Shown piece after piece: positions 23,301-33,690 of a stretch of 64,000 nucleotides of DNA. The DNA lies in NCBI GenBank assembly GCA_024449915.1, contig JAMZAV010000102.1, positions 310,001 through 374,000 of the forward strand. The letters are read 5' to 3'. Position 1 is the first letter of the stretch. Each line of letters starts with the position of its first letter. A program made the translations under genes and the position numbers. The notes under the pieces were generated by a model, which was not told the DNA's origin, did no database searches, and saw only the letters and a list, made by a program, of their open reading frames with translations. The DNA comes from Sweltsa coloradensis. Its lineage: Eukaryota > Arthropoda > Insecta > Plecoptera > Chloroperlidae.

Positions 23301-24408
23301 CATCATGAAACCATCTCTAGCGTAAAAAAATCGAGCATGATTGTGTTCTTCGTATTATTATGATAATAGGCTGCCATGGTCGAGGGCTGTTTATAGGGTC
23401 AGAAATAGGACAATATTAATATAAATATTAAATAAAAATAAAAACTGAGACGATTTAAATTTTCGTCACAGTTTATGGCTCCAAAATAAGTGTAATTCGT
23501 TTTAGTGTGGCAAAGCGGGGTACGCGAAGAAGGTTGTAACAATATCTCAACAAAGTTTATAATTGCTGCAAAGCGGAAGTCCCTCCACAGACATCAATAT
23601 GAGAAGCGGAAGTCAGCCAACGCGACAAAAGACCAACCACAATGTTTCCTTTCGTCCATTATACACAACTTTTAACTAGATGTTACTGACAGTGGTGAGA
23701 CTTCAAATCTACAGTTTTTAGACCAACGATGAACAATATTTTAAGAGAAGCTGTTTTTAGTTTGTTTTCCTGCAATTTTAAATCGTAACAGATGATTTTT
23801 CAGTATTTTTCCTATTTGAGAACATCAATTCATGTGTATTTCTCTACATTGGTTAGATGGAAAAACAATCTCATGATTACCGATGTATTGTGTGTTGTAA
23901 GTTTATCCAGGCTAGTGCAATATTGCTATCTGTGGTTTAACACTTTTATAATAAGATATTCTTTGATCAATCTGCACTTTGAAATATTAAACAATACTGT
24001 CGATTTGTTATTCAATTTCCGCATTTCTTGTAAACTCTATGTTACGAAGAATATTCAATATAAAACTAGAACTACACAACTGCTAAATAACTTGAAAACT
24101 GTATTTGCAGCGTTATTCAATTTATATTTATACTTTTTAAATTATATCCCATAACTTCAAACTGATCACATAAAATAATATTTCAAATCCATAAAAAGTA
24201 TTTTATTTGTAACTTTTAAGTGAAGCTTCTCTTTACTATATTCGTTTGTAGAGCTAGCCCACTACCCCCGTTAGTCATAAATCGTTTAAGCTCCATACGC
24301 TACGAGCAAAACAAGCAAACGTATTTGAAATAGAGTGGCGTAGTTTCGTGCAACGTTAGTTAAGACCACCCATGGCATTGTGTGCAGAACATTCAATCTT
24401 ACACTTAC
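23301..24408. other. unassigned DNA
   Basis: A hydrophobic open frame at 23792-24154 plus is AT-driven (Leu/Ile/Phe/Tyr-rich) and shows no domain, so it is not called as a gene. Confidence 0.45.
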
Positions 24409-24476
24409 ACGAACACGTCCAATCGATGCCACAATGGATGTACTTCTAGTTTGCGCTGTCAACTTCTTCTTGTACA
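24409..24476 (-). CDS. candidate 68-nt internal exon
   Basis: The minus strand reads acceptor gacctggttttaag / TGTACAAG and donor GTTCGT / GTAAGT, a consensus donor. The enclosed peptide is YKKKLTAQTRSTSIVASI followed by GRVR: basic, with no AT-codon bias. Its length suits a short animal exon. The protein is not recognised. Confidence 0.3.
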
Positions 24477-25426
24477 CTTAAAACCAGGTCAATAGAAATC
24501 AAGATACTTTCAACATACTCCTGTTTCCTCCAAGGAAGGTTCGAGGAAGACATGTGTACGAACACAGAACGTTTAAGTGAAGTGTTACATATCAATTAAA
24601 ACTGTTGGAAAATGTTTTTTTTTTTTAAAAAAACAAGATTACAGCCTCTAAATTAGCTACAGATACATACAAGCCATTTGAATTTTTTTTATCATTTTCG
24701 CAATAAAGAAAATCAATTTACAATATATAAAACATAAAATACATCTTTTTAACTCTGGTTAATAATGTTTACTTAGTTTCCTCGTCTATTCCATATCATC
24801 GAGAAGAAAGCAACAAAGGTAATCGTTCAACTACTTGTTATCTGCATGAGATATCGATGATACTTTATACAAAGGTGCAATATGAGTCAATAAGTCTACA
24901 CCGTTGTTTTTGAACGTCCAAACGATAATGATTAAGCCATTGTTTATTATTCTGTAAGACATTCACATCGTGGACACAGTATGGTCAAATCCGTTCAGTA
25001 TTCATAATTTAATTTTACTATCTTCACAAGTTGAACACATTTCTAACCAGATATGGTGTCACAAATACCGTTCGAAGTCGTATTCTGACAGAAAAAGTTG
25101 TTGAGTTCATATTGCAAGTAGAATATTAAGGGATTGAACCGTGTTAATTGAACTTCACGACTTAACTTTTAGAGTGCATCAAATATTACCCCCTAACTTC
25201 GTTATCAACATCTGTGCGTTTACGATTCCTATTCCGTGTTAGTAACGGATGTGGTTTTACTGTTCCGAATGATTGCACAACGCCATCACACGCAAGAAGC
25301 ACTTCGAGTAAATTAGATTTGAAATGCAACAAGCGACATCGTCAAGCTAGTCGATAACAATCCTTCCTCGGAGAACACAACTGACCAGTCGCACATAGAC
25401 TTCTCGTTAAGTGTTGGAACGAGATT
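24477..25426. other. unassigned DNA
   Basis: No gene recognised. Base composition becomes more balanced from about 25200 toward the hairpin that follows, which would fit a transcribed unit. Confidence 0.45.
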
Positions 25427-25525
25427 GGAAGATGTACACCCTCGACCCGAAGTAAATCAAGGACTGGGTATAGAAGATACAAGTAGAACCCTTGATTTAC
25501 TTCTGGGCGATGCTGTACATATTCT
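25427..25525. ncRNA. pre-miRNA-like hairpin
   Basis: The 5' arm 25432-25462 (ATGTACACCCTCG, then ACCCGAAGTAAATCAAGG) pairs with the 3' arm 25490-25520 at 27 of 31 positions, with four isolated 1-nt mismatches, around a 27-nt loop. Pairing continues outward by about four more pairs, giving roughly 99 nt. This matches an animal pre-miRNA in stem length, mismatch style and loop size. The innermost 14 bp (GAAGTAAATCAAGG) are perfect. No known miRNA seed is recognised. Alternatives are a small MITE remnant or a chance palindrome. The strand cannot be fixed from sequence. Confidence 0.45.
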
Positions 25526-26034
25526 AGGCAACAACATTTTACAAAGCCAGAAGGTACCTCGAGGTTGTATTTAGATGTAGTTAGCTAGTTCTCGTTCAAT
25601 TTTATTTATTTTTTGTGATCATAATGATGGATTTCAGTTATTACAAAACGAAATTCAGTTATTACAAAACAGTTTGAATTGTTATTAATTTAAGCGTAAA
25701 TAACTATTGACTTTTGTTTAATTGTTTTGCAATATTCTTGAAAATACTTACACCAAGATCAACCTGATGATCTTATCATCTCTATCTCGAAATGTGGGTT
25801 ATATTGTTGAATCGCAAATTCATTTCGCTAAACATTATCTAAAAACTATAACCTAATGTAGGATGGTGTTTGTGTACAGTTTGCAAGTTAATTGTTAAAA
25901 TCAAATTTATTTTCCGATCCACCCTTAATTTACCTTAATCCTCGAGTGTACGTTTAGTGCAAAGTCTTTAACGAGGGAGTGGAGCGACTGAATGTCTCCA
26001 TTCAACTCAAACGGCCCTCATTCTGTGATTCTGT

Positions 26035-26035
26035 G

Positions 26036-26111
<76 letters not shown>
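26035..26111 (+). repeat. (TGTC)n microsatellite inside family F
   Basis: About 19 TGTC units. The second family F copy has only three or four units at the same place (about 28171-28189), so this is a length change inside the element. Confidence 0.95.
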
Positions 26112-26297
26112 GAAAATCAGCTGAACCGCTGAACAGATTGGGCTGAAATTTTAAACAGACATCCGGTACGAGTTTACTGAGAACTGTTAACAAAATCAGC
26201 TAGATCCATTGCGATTAAATCCTACAGTAAATAAAAATGTGATTTTTTTAAATATCGCTAGCATTTGTTTAATAGCAGCAAGCGGGACGATATCTAC

Positions 26298-26372
26298 GTG
26301 GCCTGCATGGCCTATTGGTAAGCATTTAGCCTACCGCACGGAGGGTTGGGGTTCGGTACCCGTTAGTTCGAA
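26298..26372 (+). pseudogene. tRNA-like segment within family F copy 1
   Basis: A-box-like TGGCCTATTGGTAAGCA followed by a B-box-like GGTTCGGTACC, spaced as in a tRNA. The stems are incomplete. The second copy (28381-28456) keeps a better A box (TGGCCTAGTGGTAAGC) and B box (GGTTCGAAACC). Confidence 0.65.
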
Positions 26373-26523
26373 CTTTTTTATATTTTTACACCCACATAAA
26401 ATTTTTTGGGGGAATTAAATGGGAAATAAAAATAAGGTGATTTTGTTTTATCTTGGAAATTTGTTAATGTTTCACGCAAATACGTTTTGAACACGGTTCG
26501 CATTTTGAATGTTCAATTTAAAT

Positions 26524-26699
26524 TAGGGAAACGCCAAAGTCAATGTTAAACAAGTGAGTGAGCCAAGTGTTGAGTACTCGGGAACATCCCTTTTTCTCCC
26601 ATATACCCAAGGCTGGATCTAGCCCAGTATGGGGAATGATACCGGGTACTATACACATGGCTCACTCACTCGTTTAACAACGACTTTGGCGTTTCCCTA
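26524..26699. repeat. 176-bp palindrome, family F inner end, copy 1
   Basis: The arms start TAGGGAAACGCCAAAGTC and GTTAAACAAGTGAGTGAGCC and are matched at the right by GGCTCACTCACTCGTTTAAC and GACTTTGGCGTTTCCCTA. A second inner inverted step (GAGTACTCGG / CCGGGTACT) lies around the central part. Copy 2 is at 28611-28791. Confidence 0.85.
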
Positions 26700-27309
26700 G
26701 TCTGTGACAATTCTATGGAAAACTTAGCCAGTACGAAATACTTGTAAATATTGCAAAGTTAACTCAATCTCCGAGCGGGATTTGGGGGTACCTTGAGCGT
26801 TCAAGATTCGATACACCTTGGGCACTGCATTTTTTGCACAGCCAGACAAATAACAAACAAAACATATTTTTTCAAAGACAAAACCATTGTCGTTAAATCA
26901 ATTCCTACACATTAGCTGCCTATTTTTCAATTTATAATTCTTGTAGGCTTAAATTGAGTTGGATTTAGCTGATTTTGTTAGCAGTTTCCCAGTAAACTCG
27001 TACCGGATGTCTGATTAAAATTTCAGCGCAATCTGTTCAGCGATTCGGATGATTTTTTATGTACATACACACCCACACACCCACAGAATCAAAGAATTAA
27101 AGCAGATTGTTTTTAATCATTTCTTCAGTCGCTTCGCTCTCTCGTCTAATTATACATTTTTAAGCATATTCGATTCTTACCTATAATGAATGTCTGTGTG
27201 TTTCACATTTAATTTTACAACTAGAGTTTAATACAAACCAATGCACTGAATGTGGTGTGCCAGGATAAAATGCTAAAATATAATGGAAATAAATAAAATA
27301 GATTAATTC

Positions 27310-27711
27310 GTATTTAGAGTCTACCCACTCAGCCACAGAACTGATTTTCGGTGGGGGACATTACATTTAAAGTCGACCAAGCCAACCCTGTAGGCGCTAA
27401 CATCATCGGCGAGCGAACAATGAACAACTAGAGGCCGACATATTTAAGTAGGAAACACCAATCAATCAAGCTGGACACGATTCCACCCGCAGACAGCTCC
27501 AAAATTAGTACGGCTGTTTCGGAACCGCATTAGAATTTATTATGTGCCTCGTTGCTAGGACGGCTCCAAATCACAAAATACAAATTCCACAGCCAAGAAC
27601 TGAGGACTCAAGTCCACATTTGAAGTTTAAAAACTACTACCTAGAGCGGAAATCGAACCCTGGACCATCTGCATTGGAAGCAGAGCTTCTAACCACAAGA
27701 CCAACGAACCA
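27310..27711 (-). mobile_element. tRNA-headed SINE family 1, copy 1
   Basis: The minus-strand head (27641-27711) reads TTGGTCTTGTGGTTAGAAGC, then TCTGCTTCCAATGCAGA, then a B box GGGTTCGATTTCC: a tRNA-like fold with TCC at the anticodon position, close to Gly-type. The body has GGAGCCGTCCTAGCAACGAG, GTTCATTGTT and GGGTTGGCTTGGTCGACTTT; the tail is GTAGACTCTAAATACGAAT. About 400 nt. Homologous copies are at 33282-33690 (plus, nearly full) and 57930-58125 (plus, 3' part only). Confidence 0.8.
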
Positions 27712-27906
27712 CACAAAATACAAAATACAAAAGATTGAGAGAGCAAGTACAAGTACCGAGATGATATTTATTGCTTATAGTACACTGACCTATATATTTG
27801 AAACACAATTAATTAATAAATTCACAGCCACGTGTGCTATACACTTTAAAAAAATACCACAACAATAATACCTTCTCCCTCCCCGATATAAATAATAAAA
27901 TCAAGG

Positions 27907-28030
27907 ACCCGGCACCTCCACCAACAATGCTATTCTTATGGAGCTAAAACTTTTCTCGCTCTACCCGGCACCTCCACCAACAATGCTATTCTTATGGAGT
28001 TAAAAATATTTTAGATCTACCCGGCACCTC
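27907..28030 (+). repeat. tandem 56-bp repeat carrying the 17-mer
   Basis: ACCCGGCACCTCCACCA starts at 27907 and 27963, each followed by ACAATGCTATTCTTATGGAG; a third, partial start is at 28019 (CCCGGCACCTC). The spacing is exactly 56 bp each time. Confidence 0.9.
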
Positions 28031-28100
28031 TTGCCAATCTCATATAACATTGTTATTCGAATCATTTGTTAATTATATGGTGAATTTTACTTCATTATAA

Positions 28101-28791
28101 TTAAACGAGGGAGCGGAGCGACTGAGTGTCTCCATTCAACTCAAACGGCGCTCATTCTGTGATTCTATGTGTCTGTCTGTCTGTCTGTACGTCGAAAATC
28201 AGCCGAACCACTGAACAGATTGCGCTGAAATTTTGAACAGACATCCGGTACGAGTTTCCTGAGAACTGTTAAAAAAAATCAGCTAGATCCAATGCGATTA
28301 AATCCTACAATAAATAAAAATCTGATTTTTTAAAATACATATACATTTTGTTTAGTAGCAGCTAGCGGGTCGAGATACACGTGGCTTGCATGGCCTAGTG
28401 GTAAGCATTTAGCTTACCGCACGGAGGGTAAAGGTTCGAAACCCGATAGTTTGAACTTTTTTTATATTTTTACACCCTCATATTATTTTTGAGGGGTTTT
28501 AAATGGGAAATAAAAATTAGGTGATTTTGTTTTATCTTGGAAATAATTTGTTGTAATGTTTCACGCTAATACGTTTTGAACACGATTCGCATTTTTAATG
28601 TTCAATTTGAACTAGGGAAACGCCAAAGTCGTTGTTAAACGAGTGAGTGAGCCAATTGTTGAGTACCCGGGAACATCCCTTTTTCTCCCATATACCTAAG
28701 GCTGAATCTAGCCCAGTATGGGGAATGATAACAGGTACTATAACACATGGCTCACTCACTCGTTTAACAACGACTGTGGCGTTTCCCTAGT
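28101..28791. mobile_element. family F element, copy 2 (lacks right arm)
   Basis: Left end TTAAACGAGGGAGCGGAGCG, the core GATTGCGCTGAAATTTT, tRNA-like segment 28381-28456, then the 181-bp palindrome 28611-28791 ending GTTTCCCTAGT. Unlike copy 1 it stops at the palindrome, so the right arm is either lost here or was gained by copy 1. Confidence 0.85.
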
Positions 28792-29351
28792 GTAAGAAAA
28801 ATTATATAAACTGATAATCACAGCAGTTACTCTTTAGCTTTTTACATACTTTGTCAATGGTAGTCCTTCAATATATTTAATTGTTCCGATTGTGACCATC
28901 AACACTTTATATTCCGTACGCACATATTAAATTGACAATCGACAAACAAGTAGATTTCTTGCAACTATATGATATGTAAAATGGTATTAAAACGTGTTAT
29001 ACCATAATTATGTGTATTGCGATGATTCGTTGGTATTTTTATTGTTCAGAAACCACTTGTATAGGCCTGACCCTAGTTTGCAGTTTGTTTATTGTATCAG
29101 TTTTGTTTACTGTTAATTTTAATTTTAATTTAAAATTAATGTTGCAATTGAGTGATATTCTGTGTTTTGGGGCAACAGCATTGGCTACAGACACCAATAT
29201 GATTTTATTATTATAACGAACATGACATTGTCGAGTTCATTTGGTTTAATGCTCAACATTTTTATATATTAAATATGATATGTTACCAGCAAAATATGAT
29301 AAAATGGTATAGATTTTGTACTGTAGGTAATAATTTGTTAACGTTATACTT
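28792..29351. other. unassigned AT-rich DNA
   Basis: A hydrophobic open frame at 29010-29216 plus has no domain or splice context and is not called. Confidence 0.45.
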
Positions 29352-29508
29352 TTAAAATGGGCAAATGATATGAAATTGCGTAGATGGTGCAGGTCGTAAG
29401 AGATGTGATTGAAGCATTAGTTTGACTTTGCCGAGTAATATTCTATTTAACTGTTGATGGGCCTTGGGCGTTTTCAGCCCTTGAGTATCCCGTGCCTGGT
29501 TTGCAACT
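29352..29508 (-). CDS. candidate terminal coding exon, unrecognised protein
   Basis: The minus strand reads acceptor ctttcatcccatcaatcag / AGTTGC, a fair pyrimidine tract, then about 51 codons to a TAA at 29352-29354: VANQARDTQGLKTPKAHQ, then QLNRILLGKVKLMLQSHLL, then RPAPSTQFHIICPF. Basic and Gln-rich. A consensus-like donor GTAAGTAT lies 45 bp upstream on the same strand. No poly(A) signal is obvious just after the stop. The protein is not recognised. Confidence 0.25.
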
Positions 29509-30964
29509 CTGATTGATGGGATGAAAGTTCCCATCAGGCGCACAAGTTAGTTGATACTTACACACGCACCACTGCAAGTAGTGTCTATCTATCATCTGTA
29601 ATAACAGCTTTTAGCTACAACGCCCGCTGGAAATCATATCATCTGATCCTTTCTGATGTCTGTATAACGGGGTTGCTCAAGCTGTGTTTGTGATCCACCA
29701 CCTGAGAGCGAATAAAACAGTGGCATATGATCTTTTGCCTCGAGTTCTAACATGAATGCAGTAACTGAGCTGCGTGGATCGGTGTCTGAATCCTAACGTT
29801 AGAATACAAATGTTAAAATCATCATTCTAAACTCTAAAGTTGGTAAATCAAATCAGAATAAATAGTTGAAAAATGCGGAATGAAACTATGTATGATTTTA
29901 AAAGATTTTTAGAATAATACAAACTTATTGAGTAAATATTACATTCCTGATTTGTGGACTTGTCTGACAACCTTATTTTATAGTTATCTATTTTCATTTT
30001 GCAATGAAACACGCACACAAATTCTCGTCAATTTAATAATTTTTAGGAGGATCATCATTATACTCTTCAATTAGTACAAAAGTAATTGAGTGTAAAATTA
30101 AAAAAATAGGACTGCTCATGCTAAAATTATTACTTAAAAACATTTGCATGTTCTTTTTTACTTACCGTTCATCATGGCTTAACTTGGGTTTTTATATTTT
30201 TTTAAATTATAATTGTCTCCTTTTTATAATGTTACTAAATATGTTTTCACATTTAACTTACTAGATTAACGAATACTATCACACGTCGATAAGTACAGTA
30301 TAGCTGAGGACTTCTTTTGCGTTTGTTTTCCGTGAAAAAAAAACACGCAAATAAACTAGTTCCGACTGAAACAAAATGTTAATAAAAATCTCATTCTTCA
30401 TACTACCTATTTCGCAAAGGACAAGTCAATATCTTCCGTTCTATGGTTAAATAATATGTCGTGGTACAAAACGGGGGTACACATTTAAAAAAAATTCTAT
30501 CACTCACTGCTCATTGCTATAGACTGCTAAAGAAAAGTATCCATTAAAATAAAATAGGTTTTACTAATTGACATTACACTCATACTAAACATTACACAAA
30601 AATTTATTGTGATTTGATTTGTACAAACTTTTGTAGTCGCCGAGTAGTAAAACACAATGCTTCATATTGTGTCATTTTCTCTAAGCTAAGCTTAAACTAT
30701 AGGAGTATGTCACATACTACTGGAATTGGGACGAACCTAGTCAAAAGTTTTCTACACGGCAAAATGTTTTTTTTGTAAAAATTACAAGTGTCTTGTTAAA
30801 ATAAACTTTTGTCTAGAACTTCAATGTTTCACTTCTGTGAACATATTTCCCCGAGTGGATAAAGGAAGGTATGGTATTGTGTGAACTTACGAGAACACAT
30901 CAACTTAATGTGTTTTCTGATATAATATAGGAGTCCGTTTACTTGCAGCTTTGCTGTTTAATAA
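29509..30964. other. unassigned AT-rich DNA
   Basis: No supported gene or recurring repeat. Confidence 0.5.
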
Positions 30965-31578
30965 GGCTATTCGACCGCGTTTTTCTACTTTCCAAAATAT
31001 GCTACCAAGTCAAAACATAGTGAATGGCTTTGAAACCTGGCTATTTTAGAAAATCAATTTTTTTTTCAATTTTTTCTGATCCGGTACACGGCCAATATAG
31101 CCACCTCAAAATAATTTCAAACTTCAATTCGCCAAGGCACACCATTCAACGTAGGGTGTTGTGTTTTTGTGACATTAATTTTCAACTTGTTTTCTATAGG
31201 CTGACTGAGAGAAAAATATTTTTTTACAATTGTCTTTCCTGCGAATTTTTCCGTTTGGCGGTACAAATCGGTAAATACCGCCAAACGAAAAAATTCGCAG
31301 GAACGGCAATTGTTGAAAAAATCTTTTTTCTCTCAGTCAGCCTATAGAAAACAAGTTAAAAATTAATATCACACAAACACAACACCCCACGTTGAATGGT
31401 GTGTCTTGGCGAATTAAAGTTGAAAATTATTTTGAGGTGGCTATATTGGCCGTGTACCGGATCAGAAAAATTTGAAAAAATATTTTTGATTTTCTAAAAA
31501 AGCCAGGTTTCAAAGCCATTCACTATATTTTGACTTGGTAGCATATTTTAGAAAATAGAAAAACGCGGTCGAATAGCC
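30965..31578. repeat. 614-bp palindrome with 12-nt spacer
   Basis: Arms 30965-31263 and 31276-31578 are near-perfect inverses. The outer ends are GGCTATTCGACCGCGTTTTT and its complement; the inner ends are CGTTTGGCGGTA / TACCGCCAAACG. The right arm has a few indels. Just outside, the right side carries another small palindrome (GCCGAATAGCCTATTCGGC), then CACTCG and ACTCGTTTAAA, resembling the family F end TTAAACGAGTG. No coding potential. Confidence 0.95.
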
Positions 31579-31638
31579 GAATAGCCTATTCGGCTTCACT
31601 CGTCCACAGCATCACAGCATCCACTCGTTTAAAAAGTA

Positions 31639-32457
31639 CTAGGAAGCTTCGCAAACGCTTGTTTTAGTGCGTTGATGGATGAGCTTTTTAATTATAAAAT
31701 GTTAATTTTAATTTAAAATAATAATAAAAACATATTTACACGGCCCATACAAAGCAATCATTAGGTCTGTTGGATCTTTGATTGTTTGTAACAAGGCTGT
31801 GAGTAAGATATAAAATCTCCTGTGAAGTTTTCATACAAGGCTGTGAGAAAGATCTAAAATCTATATTTTCGTGCTATTTGGGCGGATTCTGACCAAACGG
31901 GTGGGGCTACAACGTTCATATTTCACATGGACATTAAGGTAAGGGTGATGTATTGACTTTTGAAAGAAAAAGTTGAAAAAGTTGGCCAGAATCTATAGAA
32001 ATAAAGGTTTTAATATTTAACACCTCAAAAAACTCAAATTAAAACCTTTATTTCTATAGATTCTGGCTAACTTTTTCAACTTTTTCTGTCAAACGTCAAT
32101 ACATCACCATAACCCTAATGTGTATGTGAAATATGAACGTTGTAGCCCCACCCGTTTGGTCAGAATCGGCCCAAATGTCACGAAAATATCGCACTAAAAA
32201 TCGAAAAAAATCGTAAAAGTACGATATTCATGAGAAATATTTCTTCGATTGTACCCAAAAACGTAGCAAGTCTAAGTTCAGAGATTTTGAAGGTCCTGTC
32301 AAATTTTCATCAAGATCGCATATGCCGTTTGCCCGGTAGAGAGCGAACAAACAGACGGAAAAAAAAAAAAAACAAACAAACAAACAAACAAAAAACACAT
32401 CGAGCTAAATTTTTTGGGAGGTCGGTGAAATTGAAGTCTTCGCTTCGCTCATCCAAA
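31639..32457 (+). mobile_element. family A element, copy 3 (rebuilt interior)
   Basis: Starts CTAGGAAGCTTCGCAAACGC and TTGATGGATGAGC, ends TCTTCGCTTCGCTCATCCAA. Instead of the 160-bp subrepeats it holds an inverted repeat (31863-32189). The last 250 bp keep the family plan (AAAAACGTAGCAAGTCTAAG, TCAGAGATTTTGAAGG, a CAAA-rich tract), with more divergence than the other copies. Confidence 0.75.
31863..32189. repeat. inverted repeat inside family A copy 3
   Basis: Arms 31863-32013 and 32038-32189, about 150 bp each, with a 24-bp spacer. Sample pair: GACCAAACGGGTGGGGCTAC / GTAGCCCCACCCGTTTGGTC. Confidence 0.9.
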
Positions 32458-32499
32458 AAGCTTGGAAAGCTTTTTTACCGGTTTAATGGTGGTAGATAG

Positions 32500-33027
32500 T
32501 AGGGCAGGGCTATGATATATCATTTAACTATCGATATCGCGCTCAAATTTTAATATCGAGATTGATTTATCAAAAATTTATTGTGTGCAAATATTGTTTT
32601 TGAAGTTAAAAAATGAATCAAACTATAAGCCTACTATAAATAATGTGTGACTAAAATCGCCAAAAATGAATAACGATATTAACGTTCTCACACTCGTGTT
32701 AAATAACCCGGCACCTCCACCATTTGTTAAAGTCACGACGATCTAACTATAGGATACCTTGCACTACCACCATGCCACCCATCAAGCAAATAAACCATTA
32801 TTTTTAAATAGATCAATTTTTCTTGGGGACTTACATCATTAAGGGCTTGCACATTTACATTCCCAAAAGTCCTTTCTCGTTCTAATTTTTATATTAATTT
32901 AAATGTTGACCTTATTTATTGATTTTTTCAATATTCGATAATTCGCTATGGAGTCCAAAAAAACGATATCAAACATTTTCCACAAATCGATGTCGTATCG
33001 AAATATCGATATATTTGCCCAGCCTCA
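32500..33027. mobile_element. hAT-type MITE with 8-bp target duplication
   Basis: Termini TAGGGCAGGGCTATGATATA and, in complement, TGAGGCTGGGCAAATATATC are of hAT style. The flanks GTAGATAG (32492-32499) and GTAGGTAG (33028-33035) are an 8-bp target duplication with one change. The interior is AT-rich and non-coding and carries the 17-mer at 32706-32722. Confidence 0.75.
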
Positions 33028-33281
33028 GTAGGTAGTGATATTATTTTCATGTATTATGCGCGAATCATGTTCTAGCACTGCAGCACTGAGACCAGTCAAT
33101 AGGTTAGAGGAGACATGCCCGAGGTTCTTGCTTACCGACTCCACATGGATGCAACTTCAATGAAGACTGCCAGTGGCCTGTATCGAGCGCGAGTGGGTTG
33201 ACACAGATATCCGAGTCGTTCCTATTGCAAGTTTTCTCATATCGTGTGTTGCATCAGTTTATATTCTTACTTCGAATCATG

Positions 33282-33690
33282 GATACTTGGCTCGTTGGTC
33301 CATTGTACAGAGTCACTGCTTCCCAACAAGGTCCCGGGTTTTAATCCCGCTTAAGGCAGAAGAATTGTTATTCCTTATATGGATTTAAATCCATCAATTC
33401 TTGTGTTAGGAATGGCTAAACGGTGACTTTGGAGCCGTCCTAGGAACGAGGCACAAAATAAGTTCGAATTCGGTTCCGAATTAGTCCGTTTTCTCCTGGC
33501 GTTGCCCACAGGTAAATCGTTACCAACAAGTTGGGACGGTGTCTGCTATTTAAAATACCGGCCTATGTTTGACCATTGTTTTGCTGGTCAATGGTGTCGG
33601 CGTCAAGAGGATTGGCTAGGTCCACTTAAAAATTTAAATATCTCACTGTAAATCCGTTATGTGACCGAATGAGTAGACTCTAAATGCGAA
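33282..33690 (+). mobile_element. tRNA-headed SINE family 1, copy 2
   Basis: Decayed head (CTCGTTGGTCCATTGTACAG, B box CCGGGTTTTAATCCCG), then the body TGGAGCCGTCCTAGGAACGA, TTTGACCATTGTTTTGCTGG and GATTGGCTAGGTCCACTT, ending at GTAGACTCTAAATGCGAA, the same end as the 27310 copy. Confidence 0.8.

Larger units (their letters stand above)
25968..27150. mobile_element. family F foldback element, copy 1 (full)
   Basis: The outer left end TTAACGAGGGAGTGGAGCGA, then CTGAATGTCTCCATTCAACT, a (TGTC)n tract and the core GATTGGGCTGAAATTTT, followed by AACAGACATCCGGTACGAGT. The right end (26940-27150) is the inverse: ACTCGTACCGGATGTCTG ... AGTCGCTTCGCTCTCTCGTC. Inverted arms of about 200 bp enclose a tRNA-like segment, a 176-bp palindrome and 240 bp of unique DNA. 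No transposase. Confidence 0.85.

Noticed and set aside
23792..24154. 120-codon hydrophobic protein
   Set aside because: The composition follows AT richness (Leu, Ile, Phe, Tyr, Asn), with no signal, domain or conserved motif, so it is most likely chance.
27907..28030. CRISPR array
   Set aside because: The repeats are simple 56-bp tandem units without variable spacers, and the DNA is eukaryotic in character. The same holds for 49725-49949 and 16594-16835.
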